From Hesseltinella vesiculosa (Eukaryota > Mucoromycota > Mucoromycetes > Mucorales > Cunninghamellaceae): a DNA stretch of 64,000 nucleotides. The notes under the pieces are model-generated. The model searched no databases, was not told where the DNA came from, and saw nothing but the letters and a program-made list of their open reading frames with translations. Made by a program: the position numbers and the translations under genes. Shown piece after piece: positions 10,561 through 22,993 of this stretch. Positions within the stretch are counted from its first letter, which is position 1; each line of letters opens with the position of its first letter. Location: NCBI GenBank assembly GCA_002104935.1, contig MCGT01000011.1, forward strand, positions 713,387 through 777,386, in the 5' to 3' direction.

Positions 10561-13500
10561 ATGGCTGCTGCCAAACTGATGTCATCCATTCAGAATGAAC
10601 AACAGCACATCGCTCAGCTGGCACAGGGGCATGCGAAACAAGGCGCCACACTGAAAGCAACCTCCAATCAACGGAATCATGGGCCTAAAGTATGTTTGTA
10701 CCCAAGAAGAAAAAAAAAACAATGCAATATTATAATAATAATGTGGCATCACAGAAAAAACGCTTTTACTCACACAATAACTTCATCCACTTTCTTTCCT
10801 TCTCACCCGTTAGACGCCTTTTAAAAGAGACGATGATGGTAATAAGCCAATGGTAAACAACTCATTCATTCACACACCTTTTTTTTTTTCTGTAGCTTTG
10901 ATAGAACGTTACAATCATGACCCACCATCTCTTATTTTGCATCTTTATTCTACTTATTTCAAATTCGAACATGAGGTAAGCTACCTTTTGACCTTGACGA
11001 TCGTACCATGGCTAACCAAAACTCGATTTCTTCAGGATGGATTCTTTTCCTACAAAAGCCAGTTCAAGGTAAAATAAAAACAGACAAGAAACCAGGTCTA
11101 TCAGCTTGGGTGAAACTCACAGCGTATTCTTCTACTTGGTCTAGGATTTCTTGACTTGCGTAAAAGAAAAACAACTGCCAGCTGATCTGATGGATATCTT
11201 CAACGAGGCTTCCTGCCGCTATTATGAAGGTAACACAATGAAAAAAAAAAGAGATGCATAGACGTAACACGTTCAATCGGGTGCCCCTCTTTACCAGGTT
11301 GTTTGATTGTTGAAATCAAAGATCACCGCCAATCCTCCAAAACTGGTCAAGAAAATGAAGAGCCAGACGCCTCCTCCAATGATACCACTGGCCCCTCTGT
11401 CAAACGAGTCGTTATGCGCCCCACTGCTGAAAGTATATGGTCAGATATCCAGCTCTTGAACGAAAGCTGGGGCTATCCTTGGACAGAGCAGATGGCACTA
11501 GAAGTCGAAGCTCAAATCTTAGTAAATACCCTTTATTTTTTTTAAAAAAAAAGTAGGCCACCCCGTAACTCTCTTTTGAACCTCTGTAGTTGGCCACCGA
11601 AGAACCGTTATGTCTTGACCCTTCGTTTAATGTCACCCGAATCAGCAATGCACTGGCTCACTCAAGTCAGCCTCGTAAGACCAAAAAGAAACAAAAATGG
11701 AACTCCCTGGAACGTGAACAAAAGCTGGCAAAGAAGGCTGAAAACAACAAGCTTATGACCTTGATGGATATGGTAGGGCTCTCCTGTCTTACTTTCTTAT
11801 CCGCTCACCCTCTCGTCGTTCTATCCTTTTAGCGCGCCAAACGCAGCTTTCCATTCGAGCCTAGCTTTGGTAATATATCCTTTGTACAAGATTGGCGCAC
11901 AAAACGAACTAAATTCAGTCATGATCCTATCGCTTCTATTGAAATGAAACGCAACAAAAGTAACATCATCTCACTGACACTTTCAGGATGGAAAACTGAC
12001 TGCCTTTTTGATAGACCGTAAGAGTTTAACGGAGCCTCCTCTTCTGCCCGATGGACGGAAATGTGTACGCACTATTCGCTTTCAACGGAATGAAGGCCCT
12101 GATCGTAAGTGCGAAGCATAGCAAAAAAAAAAAAAAAAAAACCAGGGGGGATCGCTAATGAGCTATCTCTCCTCTCCAGGAAAAGTCTATACGATTATCA
12201 ATTTATATTTTTCGAACGGTGTCTACGATGGCGTATTTCGTTGGGGAACGAGTCCAGATACAAGCCTTCATGGTGGCAATATAGAGTAGGTTTTTTTTTT
12301 TAAGAAAAAAAAGGACGCTTCTCGAGAATTGCATGAAAGACTCACCCTCCCTTTTTTTTGACAGATTCAAAGTAGGTCCTGAATACCTGATGGAGATCTA
12401 TGTCGTACAACTAAAGACCACTTATGGTCAATTCAATGAATTGCTCTGCGACTACAACATGGCTAATCCTGTACCGCAATCACCGTCCGTCGCTGCTCGA
12501 TTGCAAGCTGCCCAGCAACAGCAAATGGCCATGCTCCAAAACGCTGCCTTGCAACAACAAATCCAGGCAGCTCGCCAACAGGGCAAGATGCTCACACCCC
12601 AACAACGGGCCCTCATGGCCCAGGCCCAGGCCCAGGCCCAGGCTCGGTCCCAGCAACCACAAGCAACCCCAGTCACTCCTACATCCGCTAGCACAACTCA
12701 ATCTCAACCTCCTCCAACCACTTCTCTTCCTCCCACCCCTTCCACCGCCCCAGCCGCTGCCACCGCTTCTCCCACCTCGTCAGCCCAACCTACACCGCAC
12801 CTTCCTACTTCCTCCACCATGGCTTCGCCGGTCCAAGCTGCGGCCTCCTCCACTGCCCCCACCCCCATCATGGCTCCATCCAATATCCCAGCCTCGAACG
12901 CTCCAGTCACCAACGGTGTCAAGCCCATGCCCATGGTCTCCCAGGCCCATGCTCAACAGGCTGCATACGCCCTCCAGCAACAGCAAATGGCTCGTACCGC
13001 TTCCAACCAATCCAACCCTGCTGCTGCCAATGGTCCTGTAATGCCATCCAACATGATGCCCATGGCTACCTCGGGCGTGATGCCTCAGCAGCAACAGCAG
13101 CCCATGTCTGTGCAAATGATGACAGCCCAGCGGATCCAACTACTGGTGAGTGCCGGCGTTTTGCCTGTGGCCACCGCCCAAGAATTCATTCAGCAACTGT
13201 CCTCCAACCCTAATGCAGCTGCCCTGATTCAACAGCGCCTCCAGCAGTATCAACAGCAGCAAGCCGTCCTCCAGTTCCAACAGCAACAGCAGGCCTTGAT
13301 GAACAATCAGCAGCGACCTCCGCAACCCCAAGCCAGTGTTGCAGCCTTGCAGCAGCAGCAAAATCAACAGGCCATGCAGGGCCAACAGCCTCAACAGCCT
13401 CAGCAACAAGCGGGACAGGCTTGGGCGCAAAACCCGGCCCAGCAACCCAACGCCGCTGCGGCCCAGCAACAGCTGGCTGCCAACCAGCTGTTTGCCCACC

Positions 13501-14771
13501 TCAATCCCCAACAGCAACGCCAGATGGCCGAGTTCCTCTTGCGCCGCAAGCAGCTTTCGGATCTGATGTCCAGTGGTCAAATCAATGCCGAGCAATTCCA
13601 GCTGCAGTTCCGCCAACTCCAGGCCACGTACATGCCGGTATTGCAGCAGCATCAATTGCATATGCAACAGCGCAACGCCATTGCTCTGCAGCAACGCGCT
13701 TTACAACAGCAAGCCACTGCGGCCACCCAACCTCAGGCCCTTCCAGCCCAGCCGCAACAGCCTCCCCCTACACCTCAACAACAGCCCCAGCCATCGCCCG
13801 CCACCCAACCCCAGGCTCAGTCATCGTCCCCGAGCCAACCCATCAACGGCACGTTAGCCAACCAGGACCAAGGTCAGCCGTCCCCGCAAGTGCCTCAGAC
13901 TCCCTCCAGCCAGCCTCAACAACTGCCTCAGATGACACAGCAAATGATCCAGCAGATGACACCCGAGCAGCAGCAGTTTTATCAGATGATGCTCTTGCAG
14001 CAGCGCCTTGCCGCCGCCGCCCGAGCAAAACAAGGAGGCGCTGCGGCACCCATGGTGCCCAATGGCATGGTCAACGGCATGGCCGGCCAACAAGCTGCCA
14101 ACGGCAATCCTGTATCCTCTAACCCTGCCGCCAACGGCACGCCCGCCACCCCTGCCATGAACTCTGCCAACGACACCGTGACCTCGGCGGCGTCGTCACC
14201 GGCGATGGCCGGCAACATGATGGCCTCCAACACTATGCCAAACGGCGCCCCTATGACTGCCCAGCAAATGGCCACCATGCAACGTATCCAGCAAAATATC
14301 ATGGTCCAGGCTGCGCTCTTCCGTCAGCAGCAGATGCAGCAGCAGCAGGGTGGTGCTCCTGCGATGCAGCAAAATCAACAACAGCCCCAAGCCTCACCTC
14401 AACGCCAGCAAGCCCTGAATGCCCAACAGCAGCAATTGCTCGCTGCCCAACGGAATGCCTTCCAAGCCGCGCAACAGCCGCAGCAACAACCCAGCCAGCC
14501 CGGTGCGGCTCCTCAACCCCAGCCGCAAATGCAAATGAACCAACAGCAATTCTTCCAGCGACTCCAATTGCAGATCCTGCAGCAGCAGCAGCTGATCCAA
14601 CGCGAACAGGCCAACTGGACCCCTCAACAGCTCCAAGCCGCCCGTTTCCAGCTCGCCTACCATCAGCAACAGCTCAGCAGCTTTATTCGTGCCGCCACCT
14701 CCCAGGCTGGCAATCCCAACCTCGCTGCTGCTGCTGCTAATACCGCTCCCAACAGCGGTGGTGCCAATTAG
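10561..14771 (+). CDS. spt20: SAGA complex subunit Spt20
   Basis: Eleven exons (10561-10689, 10814-10838, 10896-10975, 11036-11068, 11145-11229, 11298-11521, 11590-11772, 11833-11959, 12015-12104, 12180-12285, 12365-14771) join to 1162 residues. The N-terminal Spt20 domain shows PSLILHLYSTYFKFEHEDGFFSY and CLIVEIKDHR. Spt20 holds SAGA together and supports TBP recruitment and stress-induced transcription. After PEYLMEIYVVQ nearly 800 residues in the last exon are Gln/Pro/Ala/Met-rich and disordered. Intron 8 (11960-12014) was placed so that the ORF continues through DRKSLTEPPLLPDGRK. An alternative acceptor at 11987 would hit a stop. The large Gln-rich exon generates long antisense ORFs that are artefacts. 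Confidence 0.92.
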
Positions 14772-15182
14772 CCTTTTGCAAGGAAAAAAAAAAAAAATAG
14801 CCAACCCCATCCATCGTCAGTCTCGACTATATCCTGCTCCTCTTTTTGCCGATTTCTTTTTTCTTTTTTTTTATTATACTCTTTTCGCACCACAACAACC
14901 AGCTCATCTTTATTGTACATATTATTTTTCAGTCGACCTAATAAAACCACTCTCATTGTTCATGTCAAATCCAGCCAAATTTGACTGGTGACACCAGCCA
15001 ATAGGAAGAAAGGGGCTGGATTGCCTGAAACGGGGCGTTGTTTTTTCGGCTTTGCCTTTATTGATAAGAATGCATGAATCAAAACATTGGGGTAAAAAGA
15101 CATAAAAACCCAGTCCCCTCTGGTTTCCTTTCATTGCCTGCACTTTTCTTCTTTTCCCTTCATTTCCTTGTTTTTTTTTTTA
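14772..15182. other. Intergenic, spt20 to F-BAR gene
   Basis: A/T-rich 3' UTR-like sequence with A and T tracts, then the leader of the next gene. No gene is seen. Confidence 0.5.
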
Positions 15183-17895
15183 ATGGCTCCCGACACCCAC
15201 CAAACTGAACAAGACGTTGAAGACGTAGTACATGATGGACCTCATTTCGTGGATCGGCTCTGGGTAATCCTATTGACTCTCTGCTTTGAACAACCACCAC
15301 TGACTAGCTTTTCTCATTTGTTATTAGACACTTGATGGGAAACAAGTAGCAGCAGCGCGTGCGTATTTCAAACAAATTCATGATGACCTAGACCAAGTCC
15401 TTGACATTTACCTGGCAAGGTAAAATGGCCCTCCTGAGATACTCGGGTCTTATTCGCTCTCTCTCTCTCTCTTTTATTTATTTATCTTTTTTGTAGAGCC
15501 GAGCTGGAGCAAGGTTTTGGGGAGCAGTTGGAGCAGCTGGCAAGCCGGTTCTCAAGCAAGCTCCATGAAGAGAGCAAGCCTACGAAACAAGAAGACGCGG
15601 CCGCCAACAGGCCAGGCACCCAAGGCGCTTTGGATGCCATCTATACAGAGCTGACCAAAGCTGGGCAGTCACACACCGGTCTGGCCAAACGACTCAAAGG
15701 CACTGTGGCTCAAGAACTGCAAACATGGCTGACTGATCAGAAGCTCCAAGCTGACCAGGTAATAATTCGAGCGCTCCACTGCTGTGCCTTTTCGGCTTAT
15801 TCCGCTTTTTTTTTTCTTCGCCTCTTTCCCAAAAAAAAAAAAAAAAAGACATTTCCTCCCAGCCAAGCGCTCTATGATGACCTAAAGGATCACATCCATC
15901 AGCTTTATGATCTTCGGGAAAAATACCAAGCCATGGACAGACGTGACCCTGAATGTGCCACCATCCGTAAGTGTTCGAAGTTTAGCTTTTCTTTTTTCGG
16001 TGCCTTTGAGAGCCAGGGAACAAAACCGGTCTCATTGATTTTACTTTTTAGAAAATGACTATCGACTCTTGCTGAATGAGATTGACAGTTTGGCCAAAAA
16101 GACCAATCAACAATGGCAAGAAGCCTGTGTCCAAATGGAAGTCATGGAGCAACAACGCCTGGAATTCTTTTCCACCAATGCTTGGGACTATGCCAACTTG
16201 GCATCGGCCCGCTTGATGGTCCAGTACGACGTACGTAGCTTATGTTTGTTTCCATACGCTGACTTACCCTTTCCTTGCTTTTCTGGAAAAAGTGGTGTGA
16301 GATGATCCGCTCGCGCTTGGAAGTGTGCACGTTTGAAAATGAAACGGAACTTTGCTTGGCCCAGATCGGCTCCTTTGATTGCGAACCACCAGGTAAAACG
16401 CAAAGCCATTCCCCTGTTGTTTTCTTTTTCTAACAAAAACATATTGCAGCGACCAAAGACTACGTGAACTACTTTTTTGACCAGCAGTCCCAGAACCAAA
16501 CCAAAGAACAACAAAAGCAGGCCCCAGACCACCAACCAAAGCCAACCCCGCAGCCTCCAGCTCAAGACATTGCTCCGGTCAAACCTGCCCCTTCCAAGCC
16601 CGACCAGGCTCTGCCTAGAAAGAAGGACCTTCCGCCAAAGCCTACACACTCCATCAAGCGCAAACCCATCGGCACTGAACGGACTTTATCGAAGCCAAAG
16701 GATTCTGCCAAGCCCGCCGCAGACTCTGTTCGTACCACCTCGGCTACCAAACGGTCCACTGGTCCAGCCTCTGCCCATACAGAACTATCGGAGATATTGT
16801 CCAAGTTTACCACCCACAAGGCTGAGCGCCAGCAACTGGAAGACGAACGCCAGCTAGAAAAAGTGCGTGAGCGAGAAAAGGAACGCAAACGCGAAAAGGA
16901 CCGCCAGCGCGAAAAGGACCGTGAACGTCTGCAACGGCAACAGCTTCTGCAAGACAACAATAGGAGTAACAGCACTCGGCCTCCATCTCCTCCATCGACA
17001 TCACCGTCGGTCAACAACAGCCCCCTGTCCTCCACGCCGCCACCCATGTCTGCCGCAGCTACCGCCCTGGAGCCTGTGCATAATAACACCCAGGTGATCG
17101 AGCCTCACACGCCCACAACCATCACCTCCACCATAGGCATGGCAGCTCCCCAGGTCACCATGGCACCCAAATCACCGCGGCCAGCTGCCCAGCAGCTCTC
17201 TGGCCAACAGGACCATCGATACCCAACACCCATCAATACCAATTTCCACGCGCCAGCCTCACCCATGATACCTCCTCCACAGCCTTACCCGGCGTCGCCC
17301 ATGATGCATCCTCATCTGCCCTTTGCTCATCAAGCCCCGGCCTCGCCCTTGCTTCCTCCATCCACCACCAACCCTCTGTATTCACCTCAACACTCACCCA
17401 ACCTGCCACCGTCTTCTCCCATGGGAATCCATCCTGGCTATCATCCTCCGCAAATGTCAGCGTCTCGATCACCAAGCCCTTACCTAGCCCACCCAAGTCC
17501 TGCCCCTGGCTATGCCTCTCGACCATGTTCACCCATGGCCGGCTTTGCGTCCCGACCTTGCTCACCTATGGCCCCTCTCAGCCCCAGTATCCAACATCAG
17601 CCTGCTGTTACCCATGCACCCGATCAGCGGCCTATTCTGTTTTGGTGTAAGTCTCGTTATGCCGATAAAAAAAAAAGACATGCTCACATCTCATTTCATC
17701 TCTTCCTTGACAGGCCGATCCATCCATAATTACGACGCCAATTTGGAAGAGCATGAAATCCCATTCCGAAGTGGCACTGATTTTGCCGTGGTTTACCAAC
17801 GAGAAGATGGCTGGTGGCAGGCTTTCAAATGCGAACGCGGCCAATTACTCCAGCCGGCTGGCTACATCCCTAGCAACTTCATGACCCAGATTTGA
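15183..17895 (+). CDS. F-BAR and SH3 domain protein (Cdc15/Imp2/Hof1-like or related)
   Basis: Eight exons (15183-15263, 15328-15419, 15497-15758, 15849-15966, 16052-16230, 16293-16392, 16450-17646, 17714-17895) join to 736 residues. Residues 20-310 are helical and fit an F-BAR membrane-bending domain (DRLWTLDGKQVAAARAYFKQ, SHTGLAKRLKG, EFFSTNAWDYANL). A Pro-rich, charged middle includes an Arg/Glu/Lys coiled stretch and repeated SP motifs. The C-terminal SH3 domain has NYDANLEEHEIPF, GWWQA and GYIPSNF. Such proteins link plasma membrane to actin and formins in cytokinesis and endocytosis. Intron 3 ends in an A tract before its AG. Assignment to Cdc15/Hof1 or Bzz1 type is not settled. Confidence 0.85.
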
Positions 17896-18748
17896 AATAC
17901 AATGAAAGCAATTAAATAAAAAGGAGGCACAACTATGATATCATCGTGCTGAGTATCCTTGATCGCCAAGCAACGCGTTTTTAAGGGTGAACTTGTTTAC
18001 CAGGTTTCTTTTTTGGCGTTGTCGACCTGCCCGCTGCAGTCCATTTTGATGGAGAGGGATAAAAAAGAAAAAACAGAAACTCAGGAGGATCATTGGACAT
18101 TGGAGATGTGAGAGATGATAATGTTATTAAAAAAGGAGAAAAGGAACCATGAATGTGGGTGAATAGGCAAAAGCCCTGGTGGTGACACAGAATGGCAGTA
18201 GGAAATATTTTATAAAAAAAAGGAGGACACATTGTTTAAAATCAACCATGTGTCGCCCATTCAAGCATTTGACAAAAGTGAAAAAAGGGGGGTCTTTCAT
18301 TTTTAAACTCAAACGCACCATGACATCATTTGCATTGGTTTTGATCTTTGAGTTTATTTCCACGCGATTGGAATATAAAAAAGGGTTGGCTAGGTAGGGT
18401 AGCAGCTTAATGAATTACAAATTTTAGAGTCATCCAAGCCAGGGTCCTCTTTTCATTGTCAAATGAGAGGAGCCGGTAGAAGCAAAAGATGGTCTCGCAC
18501 ATGACAAGATATACACGAATATTAATATAAAAAAAAGGCCAAGAAGGTGTTCGTCCAAGAGACAAGGAGTCAATCATAATAGGAGCTTGGTTGAACGACA
18601 ACAACAAAAAAAGTGGAGAAAGCATAAAAAAAGGGGTGACGACGAGCGGAAGTGTAAATATCAAGGATCAAATTTCTACATAGGAACAATCATATACAAA
18701 CAAGGTAGAAATGCTGCAGCTTCGAGTGAATAAATAAGAGAACCTTGG
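17896..18748. other. AT-rich non-coding stretch
   Basis: Many short A runs and no ORF with coding character on either strand. Probably 3' UTRs of the flanking genes. Nothing specific is seen. Confidence 0.5.
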
Positions 18749-19177
18749 TCAGAGGTCTTGGATAAAAAGAAGTATAAAAAAAAATTTACAAGCATATGTA
18801 CATAAGAGAAAAGTTGGAAGGAATGGCAAAAAAAAAAAAAAAAAACGTACTGGACTGAAAAATCCGGAAATGGGAATAATGGGATCGTGACTGAACCTTT
18901 TTCCTCGGTCCCAAAAAGGAACATTGGGTAAAAGAAAAAAAAAGGTGGAGTTGTCAAAAATCGATGGAAATCTACCGGTAGCGGCACCTAGCATATGACA
19001 GCGTCAAGAATGGTGAGCCGAGAATACAGCCATTTTTACATGCCCTTGAGACTATTTTGCCACTTACCAGTATTCATGGCTAACAAAAAAAAAATAGTAA
19101 GCAGGAAAGTCTTTGTTAATGTTATAGAGTTTACCTGTTGTAGCTGACATCAACACCGCAACACGAACAAAAAGCAT
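18749..19177 (-). CDS. Possible small spliced ORF with a 12-nt microexon
   Basis: Minus-strand exons 19177-19135, 19079-19068 (12 nt) and 18987-18749 are joined by good donors (G|GTAAAC, G|GTAAGT) and acceptors (tgttag, tgctag), and the frame stays open. The start is hydrophobic (MLFVRVAVLMSATT), then MNTGAATGRFPSIFDNSTF. The rest is Phe-rich low complexity from T tracts and may be untranslated if the real end is earlier. The splice signals argue that the locus is transcribed on this strand. No family is recognised, and a spliced non-coding RNA is equally possible. Confidence 0.25.
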
Positions 19178-19652
19178 GTGTATGCTCAGTGGTTGGCTGA
19201 TAGCAAAGCAATTGACAGCACATCATAATCAAATTACAAAAAAAAAAGCGTAGGAAAGAAAAAAAAAAGCAATAAATGGAAGACCCGTGGAGAAAGAAAA
19301 GAAAGAAAGTGACAAAATTGACGGGTGAACTTTATAGACGACAAAGGATTTAGGGTGGATAGGTCGACGGTGGAAATTTCAATTAAAAAAAAAGCAAGGG
19401 CCTTGCTAGGAACGCAGGTTTTTTTTTTTTTTTTTTGACAGGCAACCTTTTCCTTCAGTGAGCAAAAGCGGGAAAAAAAGTTCCTTTGCCAACCAAATGG
19501 GCTGCTCATCACCGATTCAAGGAGAAAAATAAAGGGGAACAAGAGGTTTTTCCATGAGCTACTTTAGAACCAATGGAACAAGGACATCCCACTGAACACA
19601 CTTGGCTACTTTTGGAAAATCAATAATAATAAAAAAAAAATAGGGGAGAACA

Positions 19653-19699
<47 letters not shown>

Positions 19700-19938
19700 A
19701 ATAGGGGGCATGAGCATCATTGGTGCCTTGGGATTCAAAAAGAACAGCATTTTAAGCATCCACCTTCCAAAATTAGTAGCTTGGGGAGAAAATGAAGAAC
19801 GGTATTGGTTTACGTCATTTCGTTTTGTGCAGGGAAGCATTTTTTACGAGAAAGAAGTGTGTCTCTTGCATTTTGAAAACATTTTCTTTTTTTATTACTT
19901 GTTTGGGAGATGATGAAAAAGACAAAGAATGTGGTTAT
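19178..19938. other. AT-rich intergenic stretch downstream of bud6
   Basis: No supported gene. Contains many A tracts, including one of 42 A (19656-19697). Confidence 0.5.
19656..19697. repeat. Poly(A) tract of 42 nt
   Basis: Uninterrupted run of 42 A on the plus strand, the longest homopolymer seen in the window. It could mark an old retroposed 3' end, but no coding or LINE-like sequence adjoins it. Assembly length may be unreliable. Confidence 0.9.
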
Positions 19939-22653
19939 CTAGTAGATGAGTTCACTTTTCTCGGCTTGGTACAGATCTTGCAGCAGCTTTTTTCTTTTCT
20001 CTGCTTGAATTTGCTCCAATTGCGCAGCACCGCCCACATTTTTCAATTGTTTGCAGTCAACAAAGCTAATCAATTCCTTTTCAAAGTCATCGATGCGGTG
20101 GGTCACCCACTTGGATCGTTTCTGCTCAGCCTTGGCTAGAGCCTGGATCCGCCGGTCATGATCCACGTCAATGGTTCGTAACTGCTGCAATACATCTGTC
20201 ATGGCCTGACGGTTGTCGCCACCCAAGAAAGACGCAGTGGTGGAAACGGAGGTGGCGGAGGTCGGTGATGAAAAAATAAAAGACCGCGAGCCTTTGCACC
20301 GTTGCAGCCCCGACTGGCTTGTCTGCTGTCTATACAGGTCCACCACCTGATGGAGATGGTCCATGATTGCACGCATGGTCTGGACATCGTCCTGGGCGTC
20401 AATGATGAGATGCTCCCAATCCTCGACATCGTGTTGTTCCTGGATGATTTTTTGAAGCTGGAGCTCCCAAGCTTGCTTCCACGTGGGTTTTTCCTTGGCT
20501 AGCAAATTGCTGAGATCCTGCACCATCCCTTGAATCAGCCGAAGATCGTCTTCACATGTTGCCATTTGCTCGGGCGACGGTCGGCTGCGGTGGTGAGTGA
20601 CATCTTGTTTGATTTCATCCATTATATCCTGAAGTTGTTCCAGGTGATTGACCATCGCCTTGGCTTGTTGCTGGATTTCTTGGCGCTGAAGGATGATGGG
20701 TGGGCTGGCCCATGTCTGTGGGCTGCAGGACTGGTCTTTTGTTTTTTTCTCCTTTGGTTGGGCTGTCACCCCCTGTAGGCTTGCTAGTTTGTCGGTCCAC
20801 TGATCTAGTTGATCTTGAAACGCCTCTTGCAACTTGGGAATGTACCCATCCATCCCATCCGTCACGTGCGATCCCAAAGACGACCATGGCACCTCTTGAA
20901 AGATAATTCGTTAGTTTCTCTCCTCCCGCTTTTTTTTTTTTTTTTAAACTTTACGAAGCTGGATCAAAGAATTTGACTCAATGTCACTCAGGTCTTCCAA
21001 TTCATATTGGATGTTGGTATGTGTGTCGAGGTGCAGCAGAACGCACTGATCACGAGAAACGTCAGGTTTTGCCGAGCCATCCGTCGAGACACGAGTGGCA
21101 AAGGCCAGGTCGAATTTTTTCTCAAACAGGCCCAGCAGTGCATCCAGAGATCCCAACGGCTGTTCCAGAGAAACGCGCTTGATACGATCACGCCACTGCA
21201 AAAAGAGGACCTGGCCAGCAGCCAATGCCGTGCCGGGGTCCGAGACGACCTCTGTCATGCGATCGCTGTTAGGTGCCGGTTTGCTTGCTGGCTTGCATGC
21301 TGGTTCACGTGAGGTGGAGATCGGCCGGGGCAACATGTCCCTCGAGGACGACTTGGCATGGAAGCTCTTTCGTCTTGGCATGATCGCTGGCGGCGAGACA
21401 TCCAGCGGCTGAGGTTCAGCAGCCTGGGCTGGAGGCAGCGAGGCGGCCTGAGGTTCAGAAGGTGATTCAAGTAGCAAAACAGGATTGGGCGCTTCTGTTG
21501 CTGCTGGCGTGACAGGCACGCGGGTTCTTCGAGGAGCAGCTGGCGTGACTGGCACAGATCGAGGCGGGGCAATGGGGGCTGGTGATCCAGCAGTGAACGT
21601 TCGAGGTGGCACCACAGGTGACGCCGTGAGAGCAGTGACAGGCGGAGCGACAGGGGCCGGCATGGACGCCGGTCGAGGCGGGGCGATGGGGACAGTGGAG
21701 GTGGAGGTAGATGGCGTGATCGGCGTGGGTGGTAGCGGGCGTGCGAGTGAGGCGGAGGAAATGTTCAGGTCTCGCATGAGCGGTGCATTGTCGACTGGGT
21801 CTCCGGACTCGCTGGCGGTAGATTCTGGTGTCAAAGGTGCTGGCATGATAACGGTCGAAGCCTCTTGTGTCTCGAGCGATAAGATATCATTCAAGTGACC
21901 AGTGTCGATTTCTTCCAGAGCTTCGCTGGTGTTTGCATCAGCTTTGGATGCAGGATGTTCAAGGGATTCTTCCAGACCGAGGACGGTGGCATTGGGCGGC
22001 TGTTTGTTTGATGGTGGCTCTTTGAGGATGGATTTCAATGGCTTGGTGGAGGCTGTGGCTGTGTCCTTGTTTTTTCCCGGCGCGGGGGTCGTTTGAGCGG
22101 GCGAGGCATGTAGCATGGCTTGTTTCAGTCTCAGCATTTGCAGCAGCTGGAGAATGACATTGCGGATCGTCGGCAGATACTGTTCCAGATGGGAAGGTGG
22201 CTCGCTCAAGGTGTTGTCCAGGCATTTTTTTAACTCTTTTGGGATCAGCTTCAAATCGCTAATTGAAACGCAGAATGGGATGAATTTCATGCGACTTTTT
22301 GCATGATTTTTTTTTTTCTACCTCTCCTTTTTTTTTTTTTTTTTTTTTCTCATTCTCTTTACCTCATATCCACATTGGCATCTTCAAAATTATGACAGAC
22401 AAAATCAAACTGGACTTGTAATTGGGAAAAACAGGAGAGTACGTTGTCTTTGTTGCTTTGATCTGACGACCATTCCGTCAATGATTCCAATAACGACTTG
22501 GTGGATGTCAATAACTGGGTCACTGTTCGATAAATATCAAACCACTATAAAAAAGCAATAGGTCACAAAGGAAAAAAGGTGAGCAGTCTCGCTTTTATTT
22601 CCTTTCTTTGTCCTACAGGATCTTTTGCGGTTTCGGTCATCATTTTTTTATTA

Positions 22654-22684
<31 letters not shown>

Positions 22685-22927
22685 TAGCCACGCGCGATTA
22701 TCAAGAAAGAAAAGATAAAAAAAAAATATGCGTTCCGTATTTTTGTTTGATGTTTGAGAAAAAAAAGAAACCGAGTTGTTTTCGTTTTATTTGTGGATTC
22801 CATCTTTGACTGGGTAGTCAACTCACCTCAACAATCCCAGCCCCTAATCAAGGACACGGAAGGAGAAGCCAGCGGCGGAGACTGAATGATCCCGAAAGGG
22901 TGAACATTTATTAGGGGAGCACTCCAT
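19939..22927 (-). CDS. bud6: Bud6/Aip3 actin- and formin-binding polarity protein
   Basis: Proposed exons 22927-22906, 22843-22827, 22544-22363, 22258-20955 and 20894-19939 give 826 residues. The AIP3 region begins TVTQLLTSTKSLLESLTEW. A long Pro/Ala/Val-rich middle follows, then the conserved LFLQWRDRIKRVSLEQ...IQYELEDLSDIESNSLIQL block and a C-terminal coiled-coil region ending near the tail. Bud6 binds actin monomers and the formin Bni1 and stimulates actin-cable assembly at polarity sites. The last three exons are secure. The first two (22 and 17 nt, with a rare GTTCAC donor) rest only on frame continuity. Stop (22994) of the secreted-protein gene lies 66 bp upstream. Confidence 0.85.
22841..22917. 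other. Inverted repeat enclosing a GNRA-type hairpin
   Basis: CCCCTAAT (22841-22848) and ATTAGGGG (22910-22917) are perfect reverse complements 61 nt apart. Inside is CCCGAAAGGG, a 3-bp stem with a GAAA loop. It overlaps the proposed first intron of bud6. A structured RNA is possible but the internal part does not fold obviously. Confidence 0.5.
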
Positions 22928-22993
22928 TTCTATAGTACATAATTGATTGGCAACACCAGCCACCTCGATAGATTATCAAATCTTTAGAAAGAG

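Noticed and set aside
13140..13694. 184-codon minus-strand Leu-rich ORF within spt20
   Set aside because: Poly-Gln codons read in reverse give Leu/Cys/Ala-rich ORFs. This and other long ORFs across 12400-14800 are shadows of the Gln-rich exon.
19656..19697. Poly(A) tract as the tail of a LINE or processed pseudogene
   Set aside because: No reverse-transcriptase remnant, spliced gene copy or target duplication is visible beside it. Long A tracts are common across this window.
21485..21898. 137-codon plus-strand Gly/Val-rich ORF within bud6
   Set aside because: Antisense of the Pro/Ala/Thr-rich part of bud6, with no start context or homology.
22841..22917. Possible hammerhead ribozyme (ctgaatga followed by a GAAA-loop hairpin)
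   Set aside because: The conserved CUGAUGA and GAAA core elements are imperfect and no stem I can be drawn.
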